Source: Branchiostoma floridae
Lineage: Eukaryota > Chordata > Leptocardii > Amphioxiformes > Branchiostomatidae
Direction: 5' to 3'
Length of the DNA stretch: 60,730 bases
Assembly: GCF_000003815.2 (NCBI RefSeq)
Contig: NC_049986.1
Coordinates: 9,659,514 to 9,720,243 of the forward strand
Below, one piece after another: positions 44,025 through 55,105 of this stretch (position 1 is the first letter of the stretch; the number at the start of each line of letters is the position of its first letter). The notes beneath the pieces are model-generated. The model did no database searches and had not been told where the DNA came from. It saw nothing but the letters and a program-made list of their open reading frames with translations. The position numbers and the translations under genes were made by a program.

Positions 44025-44371
44025 GTTGTCCTAAATACCAGAATTAATCTCCTAATGCCCTCTGTAACCACTATGTCATGGAAAAATCTTTGTATTTTCG
44101 TTTTAACACGTATTGAGAAGAAAAAAGAAGTATGTACGTTATAGATATAAGTGAAGTATAGCATAGTATTTCTACAGTAAGTTACATTCTTCCTTACATT
44201 ATTCTCTTTGCATCTGATTAAGAGCAGTTAGCTCCATTGAGCCATTAACATGCAAAAACTTTCATTATCATTGTAATTATTTGACAGCTCAGAAGAAACT
44301 GGTAAAGTTTTAAAAACATTCAACTGACACTGCATAGTCTAATCCTGTAGTTTACACCACACAATCTTTAC

Positions 44372-44413
44372 CCTCCTAGGCAAGTACACTTTTAAGTGTA
44401 CTTGCCTAGGAGG
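44372..44413. repeat. Perfect 42-bp palindrome
   Basis: Left arm CCTCCTAGGCAAGTACACTT, two central T, then the exact 20-bp complement. The paralogous flank of D lacks it. See the findings. Confidence 0.9.
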
Positions 44414-44629
44414 TAACATTATACGACAAAAATAAGACACTATACCTCTTTCCATTATCCATTAGATGCTAATAATATGTTGCCAAGGGATCTGAATTAT
44501 ATTTTAATCAGATTTGAAGTAAAAATTCTTCTAAGATTTTCTTACACAAATTTAATGAAAAGAGAGCGAACAATACCCAGCTAGGTTCAACATCTTTACA
44601 ACAAAATCTTCCATGCTGTGACGTATAGC

Positions 44630-44635
44630 TTTATT
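44630..44635 (-). terminator. Candidate poly(A) signal of gene E
   Basis: AATAAA on the minus strand 143 bases beyond the stop codon, within the same conserved context as the signal of gene C (25536-25541). Confidence 0.6.
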
Positions 44636-44777
44636 TCTATTTATCAGGTCTAACACAATAGCCCTATCACTGCTAGATCATGTTTTCCTAGCACTATATA
44701 TGATCACATTTGCTTCTGACAAATTTGTTAATATGCCAAGCTATACTTAAACTTCGTATGGACTCGATTATTATTCC

Positions 44778-47700
44778 TTAAGGTACCAAGATAGAGTTGA
44801 AGTAGCCACCATCGCGAGCGGTTTGGTAACAGGCAACTACACGTTTAACGTGTCTGAAGGGGTCACGTTTAGGCCAGGGGTTCGTGTAGCTCACTGAATT
44901 GTCGTGGTCGTCATCTCTTCGCGACCTCCTAAACATGATTTAAAGCAAAAACAGCAATTAGGATTGCATCACAATACATTGCAACACGTAAAAGCTATCT
45001 ATGTTGCTCAAATCTTTCAAATCTTTATTTGTCAAATCAACATTGCAGAGTACCCCTGAGCAGTAGTGACTCTGAATACCGTTGATCTTACAGAATTGAG
45101 TAAAATCACATTGCATAATAACTAGACACAGCAGGTAAGACAGTAAGACAGTGCATAAATAAACAAATAACACCTAAGCATCAGTCAATTATTTCCTGTA
45201 TAGTCTGATGGTATGGTTTAGGAGGGAATTGTGCAGTCTAGAGGTCCTTGCTTTTGGGACAGAGATGCTCAGTGGAATGACCTTGGAATGCGCGTGGTTT
45301 TCAAATACCATGATTCATGTGGGTACCATACGACCGCAACATATGATATACTATAAGGCTAGCCCCTGAGGCGTCGCCAAAAAGGACACACAAACAGACT
45401 GACAGACAGGAAAGCAGAGATACCAAAGAACAAAATAAAACAAAACTCAAACCTTCCCAAATTCTCTACGTCCTCTATAGTTTCAGGCAGTGGGACTCGA
45501 AGTGTTTCCTGGAGCAAGAAGACAGCCAAACCGCCTGCACAAGCCGCCAGTCCAAACGTCACCATGGGGAGGGGCAGCCACACATCACCCAGGAGCGTCA
45601 CGAAGGGAGCCGATATGCAGCCAATCCGGGAAGACGCCGTGGACACACCAATACCCATGCTCCTATTGCAACGTAAATAATTAGTTTTCATCTATGTCCA
45701 TGGGTGGTTTACCCAAATGTCACAAATATGAAAGTCCTATTATTTAACTGAAAGCTCTGTAACATTTTCTCATTGATTATGCACATGGCGTTCAGATCTG
45801 CAAAATCTTTGCATGTTGATGTTCACCTTCACTCAAATTTCATTTGTCACAAGTATGAAATGTTTTTTTTTATTGTCCCTTAGGAATTCTTGCATTGTTT
45901 CTTTTAATTGTAGAATTATGTCTTGTTTGGCATAATTCAAAAACTACATGCAAAGGCTCCCCCCGTGTATTCGTGTATGAAACTTTAATCGCAACACCGG
46001 AATTTAGACAATTAATCTCCTAATTATGCACATCACATCACATCAAAAAGTCCATGTAACAACCCCCTCCCCCTGCAGATTATGATTCAGTGTAGATATG
46101 GGACATAATTATATAAATAACCTACCTTACTACAGTCGGGAACACCTCTGGTGTGTATGCAATCAAACAGTTGTAAGTAATGCCGATGACAGCTCTGCCC
46201 ATCAAGGCAAAATTACGGGAAACAGTTGGTAGTCCTGCAAAATGTGTCAATATATAAGAGTCCGATACACCAGGGTACATGGTGTCACTTTCATTACGTA
46301 GGTTTCATCCCGTGAAATCTTTTCCAGGACACCAGATCATAGAAAACATTTAATGCAAGGAGAGAGAGGAGATAGAAGAGAAATGAAAAAAAGAGGGAAA
46401 TATGATATCCCAAAAATCAACTATATAACTTTTAAATCAACTATAACTATAGCAACACTACCTTGTCCCCCTGACGACAATGAGACAAAGTGGCGAGGTA
46501 CGTAAGTATGTGGTATACGAGGGACAGGCAGACAGACAAACAGACAGACAATGCAAACGGAAAGATACGGAAAGATACCCCGGCTAGATCAGACGTCCCG
46601 ACAATTAGACCAAAGTAGACTCCTGCTATAAACATCCTATATGATTTTGGAATGACAAATAGAGATGGACGGAAAGGTGAAAGAGCGATGGCAAGCAATG
46701 CAAACGGAAAGATACCTATGGAAGCTGCTGACACCAGGCAACCTATTCCTGCCATCAGTGCCGACCCTGCTATGACTGGTTTCCTGCCCCATCTCTCCAT
46801 GCCCGCCCACCCCAGAATTGCCAGCCCGATCTCCAGGGCTGTACCAATGGCAAAGTTGACGTACGGATCCCCGGCTAGATCAGACGTCCCGACAATTAGA
46901 CCAAAGTAGACTCCTGCTATAAACATCCTATATGATTTTGGAATGAACATTGCAAAATGGTCAATTTCTATCATGCACAGTCATTTCAAGCCTGATTAAT
47001 ACCACAGGACTTTAATTACCCTTCACCTGGGACGGCAATCCCTGGTAGACCACCTTGTATCTATTGAACAAGCAAACAAATGGCGATCCCCGGGATCGGC
47101 AGCACACACACAGACAAACAGACACACAAACACACACACACACACACACAGAGGAAGACAAGCATACACATGTACATTCACAAGAACGTATGCATGCACA
47201 CATATACCTACATCCACCCACTCTGATCGTACGGTGCTGACAAAAAAATACAAGAAAGGTACAAATCATGGAATGGCGATATGAAGAAATGACACAAGAG
47301 CCGATGAGAATATAGAATATGGTCCTTACCATACCAAGCACATTGTCAATGTGATTTTGCGCATCCCAGGGGTTCGCACGAGGTCAATTATTGTGAACTT
47401 GTTAGTGTTCTCATTGGATTCAGCTGACTTTGCAAGCAGATCCGAGACTTCGTCTGGTATGGTTACATTGTTTACCCTGGCTGCTCTCTGAAGGACTTCC
47501 TTGGCTGCCTTCACTCGTTGTTTACTGATGAGCCACCTTGGAGACTCTGGAAGTACCCTGTGGTAAAGTGTGTTTGTTTAACTTGGTAGTAATACAGACG
47601 GGGGACGCCATAAACGTTTTTTTCACCACTCATTAAGTCACGTCATCTACCTGAATAAAAAAGCACCATAGACGTAGTTGATTGTCCGGTTTTTTGACAT

Positions 47701-49151
47701 TTACCACAAATGCATCCCAATGCATACCAACAATAAATCACACTGCACATGCACAAATCAAACGGGGAAATTTCTTGATGTATTTGAAAAACTCTTACCA
47801 CCAATAGCATAGGAGAGGGTACATTATCAATGCTTGGACCAGCTGAAGGTTCCGCCAGGTTCGGAGAAAGTAGGCCAATAGAGAAAGGACGAAGAATCCT
47901 GTCCCAAAACTCAGGCTCACAGTCATGCCTACTGCATTCCGCTTGGAAGGCCCGACAACTTCGACGGCTATAGGGCAAAATCAAAGAGAACATTTACAAT
48001 GATATTATTAAAACTAGATTTTGTTTCTGCCTCTCTAGTGACCAGGAAAGAAAGGAGTTATTTGAAGAGGCATGCAAAACACACAAAGATTTCCAAACAC
48101 ATACCGACGAAAACAAAACTATAACGCTGTTAACGTCACATAACTCACTCATCATAGTACAAGTGGGGTACTTCGTCTTCCACTGCTTCCAGAAAAGAAA
48201 TCAAACCCCAAATACGTAGATTGTAGCTCTCAGCAGTACATGTCATTGATATAATAGTCACTTGTCAACACTTGTCACCAGGTATTTCATTTTATGTACG
48301 TTTACTACATTTTCTGTATGTTTCATGTTGCCGAATTAGCCCTCGGGCAAGAACTTGCAAATAAAATTTATATTATCATCTTAACATTCGAAAAAAACAA
48401 CAACAAGCAAACAAAAACGGAATGCACTGAAAATACAGCATTCCTGGCGAGGGCAATAACGCAAACGATTCATTGTCAACTGTACCTAGAACAAAGGCGG
48501 TGTAGAAGGCACCATTGACAGCTGCTCCATCTAACGCACGTAGAACGATGAATGAACCATAATCTGATACGAAAGATGTTCCTGTACTCAATGCGAGGTG
48601 CAGTATAAGGCAAAACACTGTAGTAGATCGGCGGCCAAATCTATGCGGGATTCATGAATAGTTTTAGCAGGTTGGAATGAAATGTTCCTTGTACACAACC
48701 AACACAAATCATCTGACAATATTTGCAATCCGTTTGCTACCTTTCTCAATGCAGTACTAAATACAGAACTACCCTCCCCTCACACGCACACATACTCTCA
48801 TACACTAGTCAGAATTGCATTGAGAAAGGTATTAGTTTAAGAATCTCTATCGTAACGTTGGTAGGTTGATGGCATTGGTAGTATTGGTTATGTATATGTG
48901 CCATCATGTATTCAGGTCACTGAGTCTCTTTGAATTACACAGGATACATTTACAAGTAAATAATTCCATTACTTTGGTAATTTTGAAATTTGGTGACCTT
49001 CTGGTGATGAACAAAGTTTGTTGACATAGTGACGCAGAGTTTGATGACATCTGATCTGGAGCTCATTATACAGGGCTCACTATACAAAAATTAAGATTTA
49101 TGAATGGTGATAAATTTTGGTAATAGAAAATGTCAAAGGCAATCACTAGTG

Positions 49152-49221
<70 letters not shown>

Positions 49222-51026
49222 ACTAGTATATGTATATATATATATATATACCTACTAGTATTAAGGGTGGGTTACTAATGTTAAGGGTGGGTTCCGGTAC
49301 CGAAAATTCAGGTCCAGGTCCGGTTCAGGTCCGGACCTGAACCTGATTCAGTATGTGAAAAGTTGTGAATGGATAATAATCGAAACAATTGTACATTTCT
49401 CTACAAAGAATCTGTTTTGTCGAGTATTCAACTCCTACTGGCGTTTTAATATCATACAAGGCTGACTTCCTCTGTACGATTAGCTGTAAACCTTGGTAGA
49501 AATGACTATAGGCTACTTCGCTCTTGTTCTTTTCTTCGAACGGTAAGCCATAAAATGTGTGAATGCCTGATCATATAAACTGTTCATTTTCCAATCGGTC
49601 CAATATCCGGTCCACCTAATTTTTTTTCAGGTCCGTTTTTTCTGGACTGGTCCAATAAGAAAAAACCGGTTTTGTACCGGTACACAGTGTTTGTTATATC
49701 ACTTTGCGGTCGGACAGACGAGGACAATGTGGCACTACACTCATTTTTTTGTGAAGTATTGGGTGTTTTTATATCCCGCTGTCTTCTTACTAGATACTAG
49801 ATCCAAAAGGAACACTGGCCCAGGTAGAAAAACTTTAGCGTATGCAATAAACTTCTCATTAGTCTCACTAATAGTTAAGACGAACCTGTCAGAAGTTATG
49901 CCGAAGAAGATTCCACCTACGCTCACCCCTGCCATGAAAGTGCTCTGACCAAGTCCCCTCAACCAGGATCGCCAGCACACTAGGTCGTACTGAGTGGTAA
50001 AATTGCAAATAAGGTAAGATTTCTATTAACAGCGTCTTCGAAACCAGTGAAATACACATGTACACAGCGTAACATACTTTAAACAGAATCTAAGTCCCAT
50101 TACATATATGAACACACAATTAAAATCCAACTCAAATGTGACATATTCAAAATTTAACTACATGTTGCCCTGTGATAATGTATCTAATGTAAATATAGAA
50201 CAGTACTTTAAGAGCTATTGGCATCGGTTAATAATACATATTATTTTATAAAAAAGATTATATTAATCAATAATGATATTCCTAAATCTCTTGTACAAGT
50301 TACCATACTTTCGAAATCGCAAATGATTTCTATTAACAGCGTCTTCGAAATCAGTGGCATAGACATGTACACAGCTTAACATAGTTTAAACAGAATCTAA
50401 GAATAATTACATATATGAACACACAATTAAAATCAAACTCAAATGTGACATATTCAAAATCTAACTACATGTTGTCGTGTGACAATGTATGTAATGTAAA
50501 TATAGAACAGTACTTATTAATAAGAAAGAGCTATAGGCATCAGTTGATAATGCATATCGTTTTGAGATTGTATTTCTAAAGCTCTTGTGCAAGTTACCAT
50601 ACTTGAACTTGTTGATACAATATGTTATTATCTTGCATATCACAATGACAGGCTTACCTCTGTGACGATGGTACTCTGGTAAATGGTCCTGTCATACTCC
50701 CAGCCATGGGTACATGCTGTAGTTTCATTCCTCGAGGTCGCTGTTCTATTTGAGATTTTGTACATCAAACACGAGCTGTATTTCCAGCTGCCACCGATAT
50801 TTTCCAAGGGGATACTCAAGTTATGTCCCTCGGTCCTGTAGCGATGTCCGACCGAAGAAGTGTTTCCAAAGACGCGGCAATGGTGTTCCGGTGTCGCTGC
50901 CAAGAACGTCATTGCAACTAAAGTCAGTCCGGTGGTCGGACCGACTAAGATGGCGAGCAGAGAGGTGAATTTTTGAAACCTTCCGAACTCCCCGAGGTGT
51001 TTTCTCAGCAGATCGTCCCATTCCAT
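44778..51026 (-). CDS. SLC22-family organic ion transporter, gene E (complete, 568 aa)
   Basis: Nine exons on the minus strand: 50658-51026, 49886-49989, 48486-48640, 47799-47967, 47330-47557, 46716-46927, 46126-46234, 45453-45662 and 44778-44928. Total 1707 bases, 568 codons plus stop. It matches gene C exon for exon. Motifs in order: [67 protein letters not shown], and the YTNPWPKRDPFRHVKR tail. Odd points: Pro to Ser after DRFGRR, Gly to Arg within the ETLG motif, and Ala to Ser in TAFSR (here TASSR). The donor after exon 8 is weak (GTTTGA). Intron 6 contains a partial second copy of exon 6 with its acceptor. These changes could mean relaxed constraint or a changed substrate. Otherwise it looks intact. 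Confidence 0.9.
45000..45370 (-). mobile_element. LINE 3' end in intron 8 of gene E
   Basis: Nearly identical to 25905-26285 in gene C, at the matching intron position, with the same AAAGATTT-type tail and LYRKSLTDA-like frame end, here disrupted (ATTATTTCC for ATGATTTCC and other small changes). Confidence 0.55.
46578..46655 (-). pseudogene. Partial duplicate of exon 6 of gene E (pseudo-exon)
   Basis: This 78-base stretch is identical to 46869-46946, which contains the splice acceptor and first codons of exon 6 ([19 protein letters not shown]). The duplicate stops after the DLAG codons and runs into GTATCTTTCC-type intron sequence. A neighbouring ATGCAAACGGAAAGATAC word near 46551 is also a copy of 46699-46716, so a larger unit was duplicated and most of exon 6 then lost from the downstream copy. 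Splicing to its acceptor would put a stop or frameshifted tail into the mRNA. Confidence 0.85.
47100..47152. repeat. CA-rich microsatellite, intron 5 of gene E
   Basis: (CA)n with interspersed CAGACAAA units. Same place as the GA-rich tract in gene C (27617-27690). Confidence 0.85.
48010..48372 (+). mobile_element. LINE 3' end in intron 3 of gene E
   Basis: Inserted between ATGATATTAT and its repetition before CATCTTAACATTCG; gene C has only one such stretch. It has TCGTCTTCCACTGCTTCC, AGAAATCAAACCCCAAATAC, and a tail GAATTAGCCCTCGGGCAAG AACTTGCAAATAAAATTT. Same family as 30108-30310. Confidence 0.6.
49154..49250. repeat. (TA)n microsatellite with CCTACTAGTA spacer
   Basis: About 65 bases of pure TA, then CCTACTAGTA, a second TA run and CCTACTAGTA again. 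In intron 2 of gene E. Its true length is doubtful in any short-read assembly. Confidence 0.9.
49262..49690. mobile_element. Probable non-autonomous element with CCGGTAC ends
   Basis: Begins AAGGGTGGGTTCCGGTACCG and has repeated CAGGTCC/GGACCTG pairs. The right side (49600-49690) has CGGTCCACC, CAGGTCCG, TGGTCCAATAAG, and closes AACCGGTTTTGTACCGGTAC, roughly the inverse of the left. The left half is also present inside the TTAA element at 40797-40950 (GGGTGGGTACCGGTACGG, GGACCTGAACCTGGACCTG, TGTGAAAACTTGTGAATGGA). Exact ends and target duplication are unresolved. Confidence 0.5.
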
Positions 51027-51050
51027 GGTGTGGTGACGATTATCATATGG

Positions 51051-51250
51051 TCCAGACGTTTTTAAAAAGCGATGCTTTGGTGACTGGTAGACTATCTAAA
51101 GCGTACAGACATGCAAATCCACCCCCACATTATGTCCCAGCAGACATGGTATTTATTTATGGTATAGTTGACGATTTTTATGGTCCAATTGTTAACAAAC
51201 GTTTCTTGAAAAGCAGTGCTTTGGTGACTTGTAGACTACCTTAAGCGTCG
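51051..51250. repeat. Local duplication upstream of gene E
   Basis: A stretch with GGTCCAGACGTTTTTAAAAA, GCTTTGGTGACTGGTAGAC and TAAAGCGT at 51051-51105 is repeated in diverged form at 51183-51250 (GGTCCAATTGTTAACAAACG, GCTTTGGTGACTTGTAGAC, TTAAGCGTCG). C and D have a single copy. Confidence 0.65.
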
Positions 51251-51599
51251 TACATGTACAAACAGGAACTTAACTACCTACACTGATCATGAGGAAGAAG
51301 GATCCATTAGCAGCATTTTGTTGACTGCGAGAAAAAGAAAGAAAGCTCTCGCCCATTTAATTTACATCACAAAAGGCGTCTGGTGTGATACAAATGTTAG
51401 TAGCCCTTTCTAATTGGTCGATTCCAGATTGACATGTCTTAATATTTGTATGGAAGTTATTAGAAACCTTTCATCATCATGGGTGTATCTTAGATTTGAA
51501 GAGGTTAACGTTGTCACTGCAAGTTTGGAACTGTGGATTGTAAAGAAGTCATGTGTATATTTGACGGTTCCTCGCCTGAAGGGCATCTTAGGTGATACA

Positions 51600-51870
51600 G
51601 GGTGATGTCTGACCTACATTTACTCATGTGGAAATGTCAAAGGTCAACCCAATCACGTGAACCTTTGACCCTACAAAGCGACTGTGATATTCTATACTTG
51701 AAACATACTCGTACGCAATATAATATCAAGAGAAACATGTTACTATGTGGGAGCCAGATTTATTAATTGCACTCAAAACCAAAGCGAACGAACCATGGCG
51801 AATACCTGTTCTCTTTCAATCTGCACCAGTCTGGTGCAGCTAAATCTGGTTAGAACCGGTCTAAACAATT
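51600..51870. promoter_or_regulatory. Upstream block of gene E with two DR1 sites around an E-box
   Basis: Direct repeat ATGTCAAAGGTCA at 51634-51646, CACGTG at 51654-51659, and GGGTCAAAGGTTCA on the minus strand at 51658-51671. The layout equals that upstream of gene B (18503-18539) although B and E belong to different subgroups. The block continues to a CTAAATCTGGTTAGAACCGG word near 51840. About 0.6 kb upstream of the start codon. Confidence 0.42.
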
Positions 51871-52083
51871 AATCTTCCTCCAGTCCTGTGGAAAAACGGG
51901 TTTCTCGATCTGTGTCATGCACCGCCATTTTTTTTTGGTATCCCAGCAATCTTCATTTGCATTATTGATAACTTAGAGCTACTGTACAGTGACCCCACCA
52001 ACACGTACTGAACAGACGTCCGCTCCAAGGAAGGTGATGTGTCTGTTTAAGAAAAAAAGCCTCATTGTATACGTAGTATAAGA

Positions 52084-52480
52084 GGAATGAATGAATGAAT
52101 GAACTTTATTGCACGACATTTGTACATGGTGCAATTGTAAGGCAACAATAATAAGCCAATTAAAACAATGATACTCGTCTAAGGTCTAAAACTACGTATA
52201 CATTTATAGTACAGGAATGTGAACATAAATGGCGTATTGACATCGTGTAATATGCAAGTTTAACAAGTCGGTCTGTTACTGTACAATGGATTCTCTCTTT
52301 TCTAGAGCATTGCCTCTTGTTGGCTGGTTCATTACGGTACCGACCTTTTTCTATTTCCAAGCAGTGTGAACTGCTTCTTAATTTGGTTATGTTAACAGCA
52401 AAAGTTTTATTACGAATTGACGAAAGGTAATTTTCAAGTATGGAGTAACTTTTGATTTGGTGTGACAGCACAAGCTGCTC
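52084..52480 (-). mobile_element. 5'-truncated LINE with TTCA-type tail
   Basis: Minus-strand frame reads LSSIRNKTFAVNITKLRSSS then HCLEIEKGRYRNEPANKRQC, the run-up to the Cys-rich end of a CR1/Jockey-type protein, followed by frameshifts and a 3' end in (TTCA)n (GAATGAATGAATGAAC on the plus strand). It splits the flank sequence that is continuous at 32780-32815. Confidence 0.65.
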
Positions 52481-52689
52481 TGAACAGTTGAATCTTCAGG
52501 CTGGTAGAACTGGCTCCCCTTCTAAATGACCGCTGTTTGTACGCATGGGTAGGGATTGCCTGAGGAAATATACTTTGATTCTCTTTCCATTGCTGTGGTT
52601 AGACAATGCACATGACCTGTTTCTATGGATGATATCAGAAAGCTGATGCAACCGTGAGAAGCAAACATAACGTGATTCATTATCTAAAA

Positions 52690-53580
52690 TCTGTGTGGTT
52701 TACGAAGATAAGCGTAAGCTAAAGCAAAACGAAACAATACATGGCGAATATTTTTTTTCTTTTAATTTCTCTAGAACGAGTCGTCTGCAGCTGAATCTGG
52801 TTAGAACTGGTCAGAAGGGTGAAGGCATCCATCAGTCCTGCGGAAAAAAATGGGCTTCTCTATCCGTGGCATGTAGCGCCATTTTTATTTATATCCAAAC
52901 AATTCAACTGTTAATCATGATATTTTCAAACTGCAGTGACCCCACCAACACTTACTGTACAGTATTTTTCTCCAGGGAAGTTTATGTTTGAATATATTAT
53001 GGGGGGGGGGTGATGTTTGTACGCTTTAGCTGGGGATTGCCTGAGGAAATGTGCCCTCACTTTCCTGTCTTTGTGGTTAGACAATCTATTTGAATAAGGT
53101 CACGCTGACCTGATGTTATGGATGACCTCATCTTGACATCAAAAAGCTGATGCAATGGTGAGAGACAAAAAGGTCAAATATACAAGGATGCAATCTATGT
53201 GAGTGATGAATGCTTTTTTGATGAGCAAAAGCACGGTATAACATTGATTGAATCATTTATCGTGACAATATGATGTATAACTGTAATAAGTTTGCCTATA
53301 TACCAGAATTGATCTCACTTCTTAGAAAGATTGAAGTGAATTTTATTCAAACATGCTATAATTTCTACATGGCAGACAATTTTTTATATAGATTATGGAT
53401 TAGCAATTACCCACTGCAAATTTAAGTTGGTACATACATCGAAGTCTTTCCAATGGTAGACTATGTATATTTCATGATAGGAACTACATGTAAATAGAGA
53501 ACGAAATACATTTTGTCTTACGAATGTTCACTGTACAAAGATACACGTAGTACCGTACGTAGAACAGAAATATGCACACC
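52690..53580. other. Duplicated flank DNA to the right of gene E
   Basis: Second copy of upstream-type sequence (52770-52980, with CAGCTGAATCTGGTTAGAAC and CGCCATTTTTATTTATATCC), then the GGGGATTGCCTGAGGAAATG block (53030-53240). At 53320-53580 follows sequence that elsewhere lies downstream of a gene (ACTACATGTAAATAGAGAACG, ATACACGTAGTACCGTACG). No sixth transporter follows. No gene seen. Confidence 0.55.
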
Positions 53581-53582
53581 TA

Positions 53583-54210
53583 CGAGAGGTGATCAATAAG
53601 TTCTCGGCCTCATCTAGAAATAACAAGCACAACTCAGATTTTGAGGCACAACTTCATAGTATGAAGCCTTTTATCAATATCCTCCAGATTACAACAAAAA
53701 ATGGAGTTATTACTTTCCCGGCATTCGTTTTTTCTAAATTAGAAGGTAAGTGTCGAGAAAAAGGAGGGTGAAGTGTGATCAGACAATTTGACCTCACACC
53801 TCAGGTTGCAGATCATTTGTCCACTTCATTTTCGTCATTCCTTACCCAACGTTACTGGGTGTCGCCAGCAAAGTGTGCGGGTCAACTTGCGCTGCTGAAA
53901 GTCAGACACCCAATTCTTTTTGCTTGAATTAGGAAGAGAATCATTATCAAACATTTTGACAATGTTTTTGCTAATTTACGGCATGGGGAACTCGACCCAC
54001 ACATATTTGATCACAATTCACACCACTTTTTTCTCGCCACTTACCTTCGAATTCTGATTTGCAAGAAACGAATGCCTGTAAAGTAATGACTGCAATGATT
54101 TGAAATTTGGCGGATATTGATAAAGGCTCCGTACTATGAAGTTGTGCCTCAAAATTTGAGTTGTGCTTATTATTTCTGGGTTAGGCCGAGAACTTATTGA
54201 TCACCCCTCG
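53583..54210. mobile_element. mariner-type element remnant (TA target)
   Basis: TA flanks both sides (53581-53582, 54211-54212). The left end reads CGAGAGGTGATCAATAAGTT and the complement of the right end CGAGGGGTGATCAATAAGTT, continuing CTCGGCCT and on for about 190 bp (GCACAACTCA, GAGGCACAACTTCATAGTA, CCTTT, ATCAATATCC). These end words are of the mariner kind. At 628 bp with no transposase frame it is a deleted or MITE derivative. Confidence 0.8.
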
Positions 54211-54212
54211 TA

Positions 54213-55105
54213 AGTTCAAACAACACAAAAACCCTAAGGCTAAAGTGGCGGGATAATGAGAAGACTCATCTGTTGTTTCTCCCTGTCACAGTCTACTTTC
54301 TTGGAAAGGATCTATAGTGGTTGGATGGGTGCGTCTGCATTCGTCACGTGATTTCCACGGAAATTATCTCCTCTCATTTGTATGTAAAAGAACGTAAGGT
54401 ATGCATTTTGACGGTACATAGACCGGTCAAACATGTAGTCTCCTTCGCAGACATTTTTGTAGGGAGAGCTGATTCGCAATTTTCAACAAGGGACACGTTT
54501 TCTACGGCCGGGATATTACACTAGTTCAAATTTATTCGAAGGTAACCTATATCCATTGTTTTACAATTCAGGGTATTTCATTTACCGGCATGAAGTCGGC
54601 GTAGGGTGCTATAATTTGAAAATAACAGCGGTATTTTGAAACCACCATCCGTTGACTTGATATCCCTAAAAACTTGGATTTTTTTTCAAACAACGGATAT
54701 GTTATCCCACTGATAAAGGTGAACTAGCGTTATCATTTCTATGCGAGAAAATAGTTCACCCACGACCACGTTGAAACTGCGACTGAATTCTGCACTTCCA
54801 AAAAGTAAACACCGGCGTTCCTAAAGAGTCTGCGAGAGAGGCTATGGTATATGTAGGTTAGGCTCCATTCTATGTAGAAGTGATCGTGATATCGCACCGA
54901 GACATACGTACGTGTAAGGTTTGTCGATTTTTTTTTTTACTCCAGAGATTTTTCATGACTTAAAACGGCTAGTTCTCGCTACGTATACATCAATTTGTAC
55001 ACATTCTTTTCACAAATATTGCATACTACATTGTTCAAAACGCTGGCACCAGAATTTATTATCGGACACAACATTTTTTTAGCAGTCACCTCTGCTACTA
55101 CAGCC
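54213..55105. other. 5' flank of the sulfotransferase gene
   Basis: Presumed promoter and 5' UTR region of the plus-strand gene that follows. No TATA box was seen within 100 bases of the start codon. An upstream non-coding exon cannot be excluded. The 67-codon frame at 54321-54524 has no recognisable feature. Confidence 0.4.

Noticed and set aside
46447-46974. A 175-codon frame joining two copies of the exon 6 start of gene E
   Set aside because: It runs through intron sequence and the partial exon duplicate. The splice sites and sister genes show the true exon is 46716-46927.
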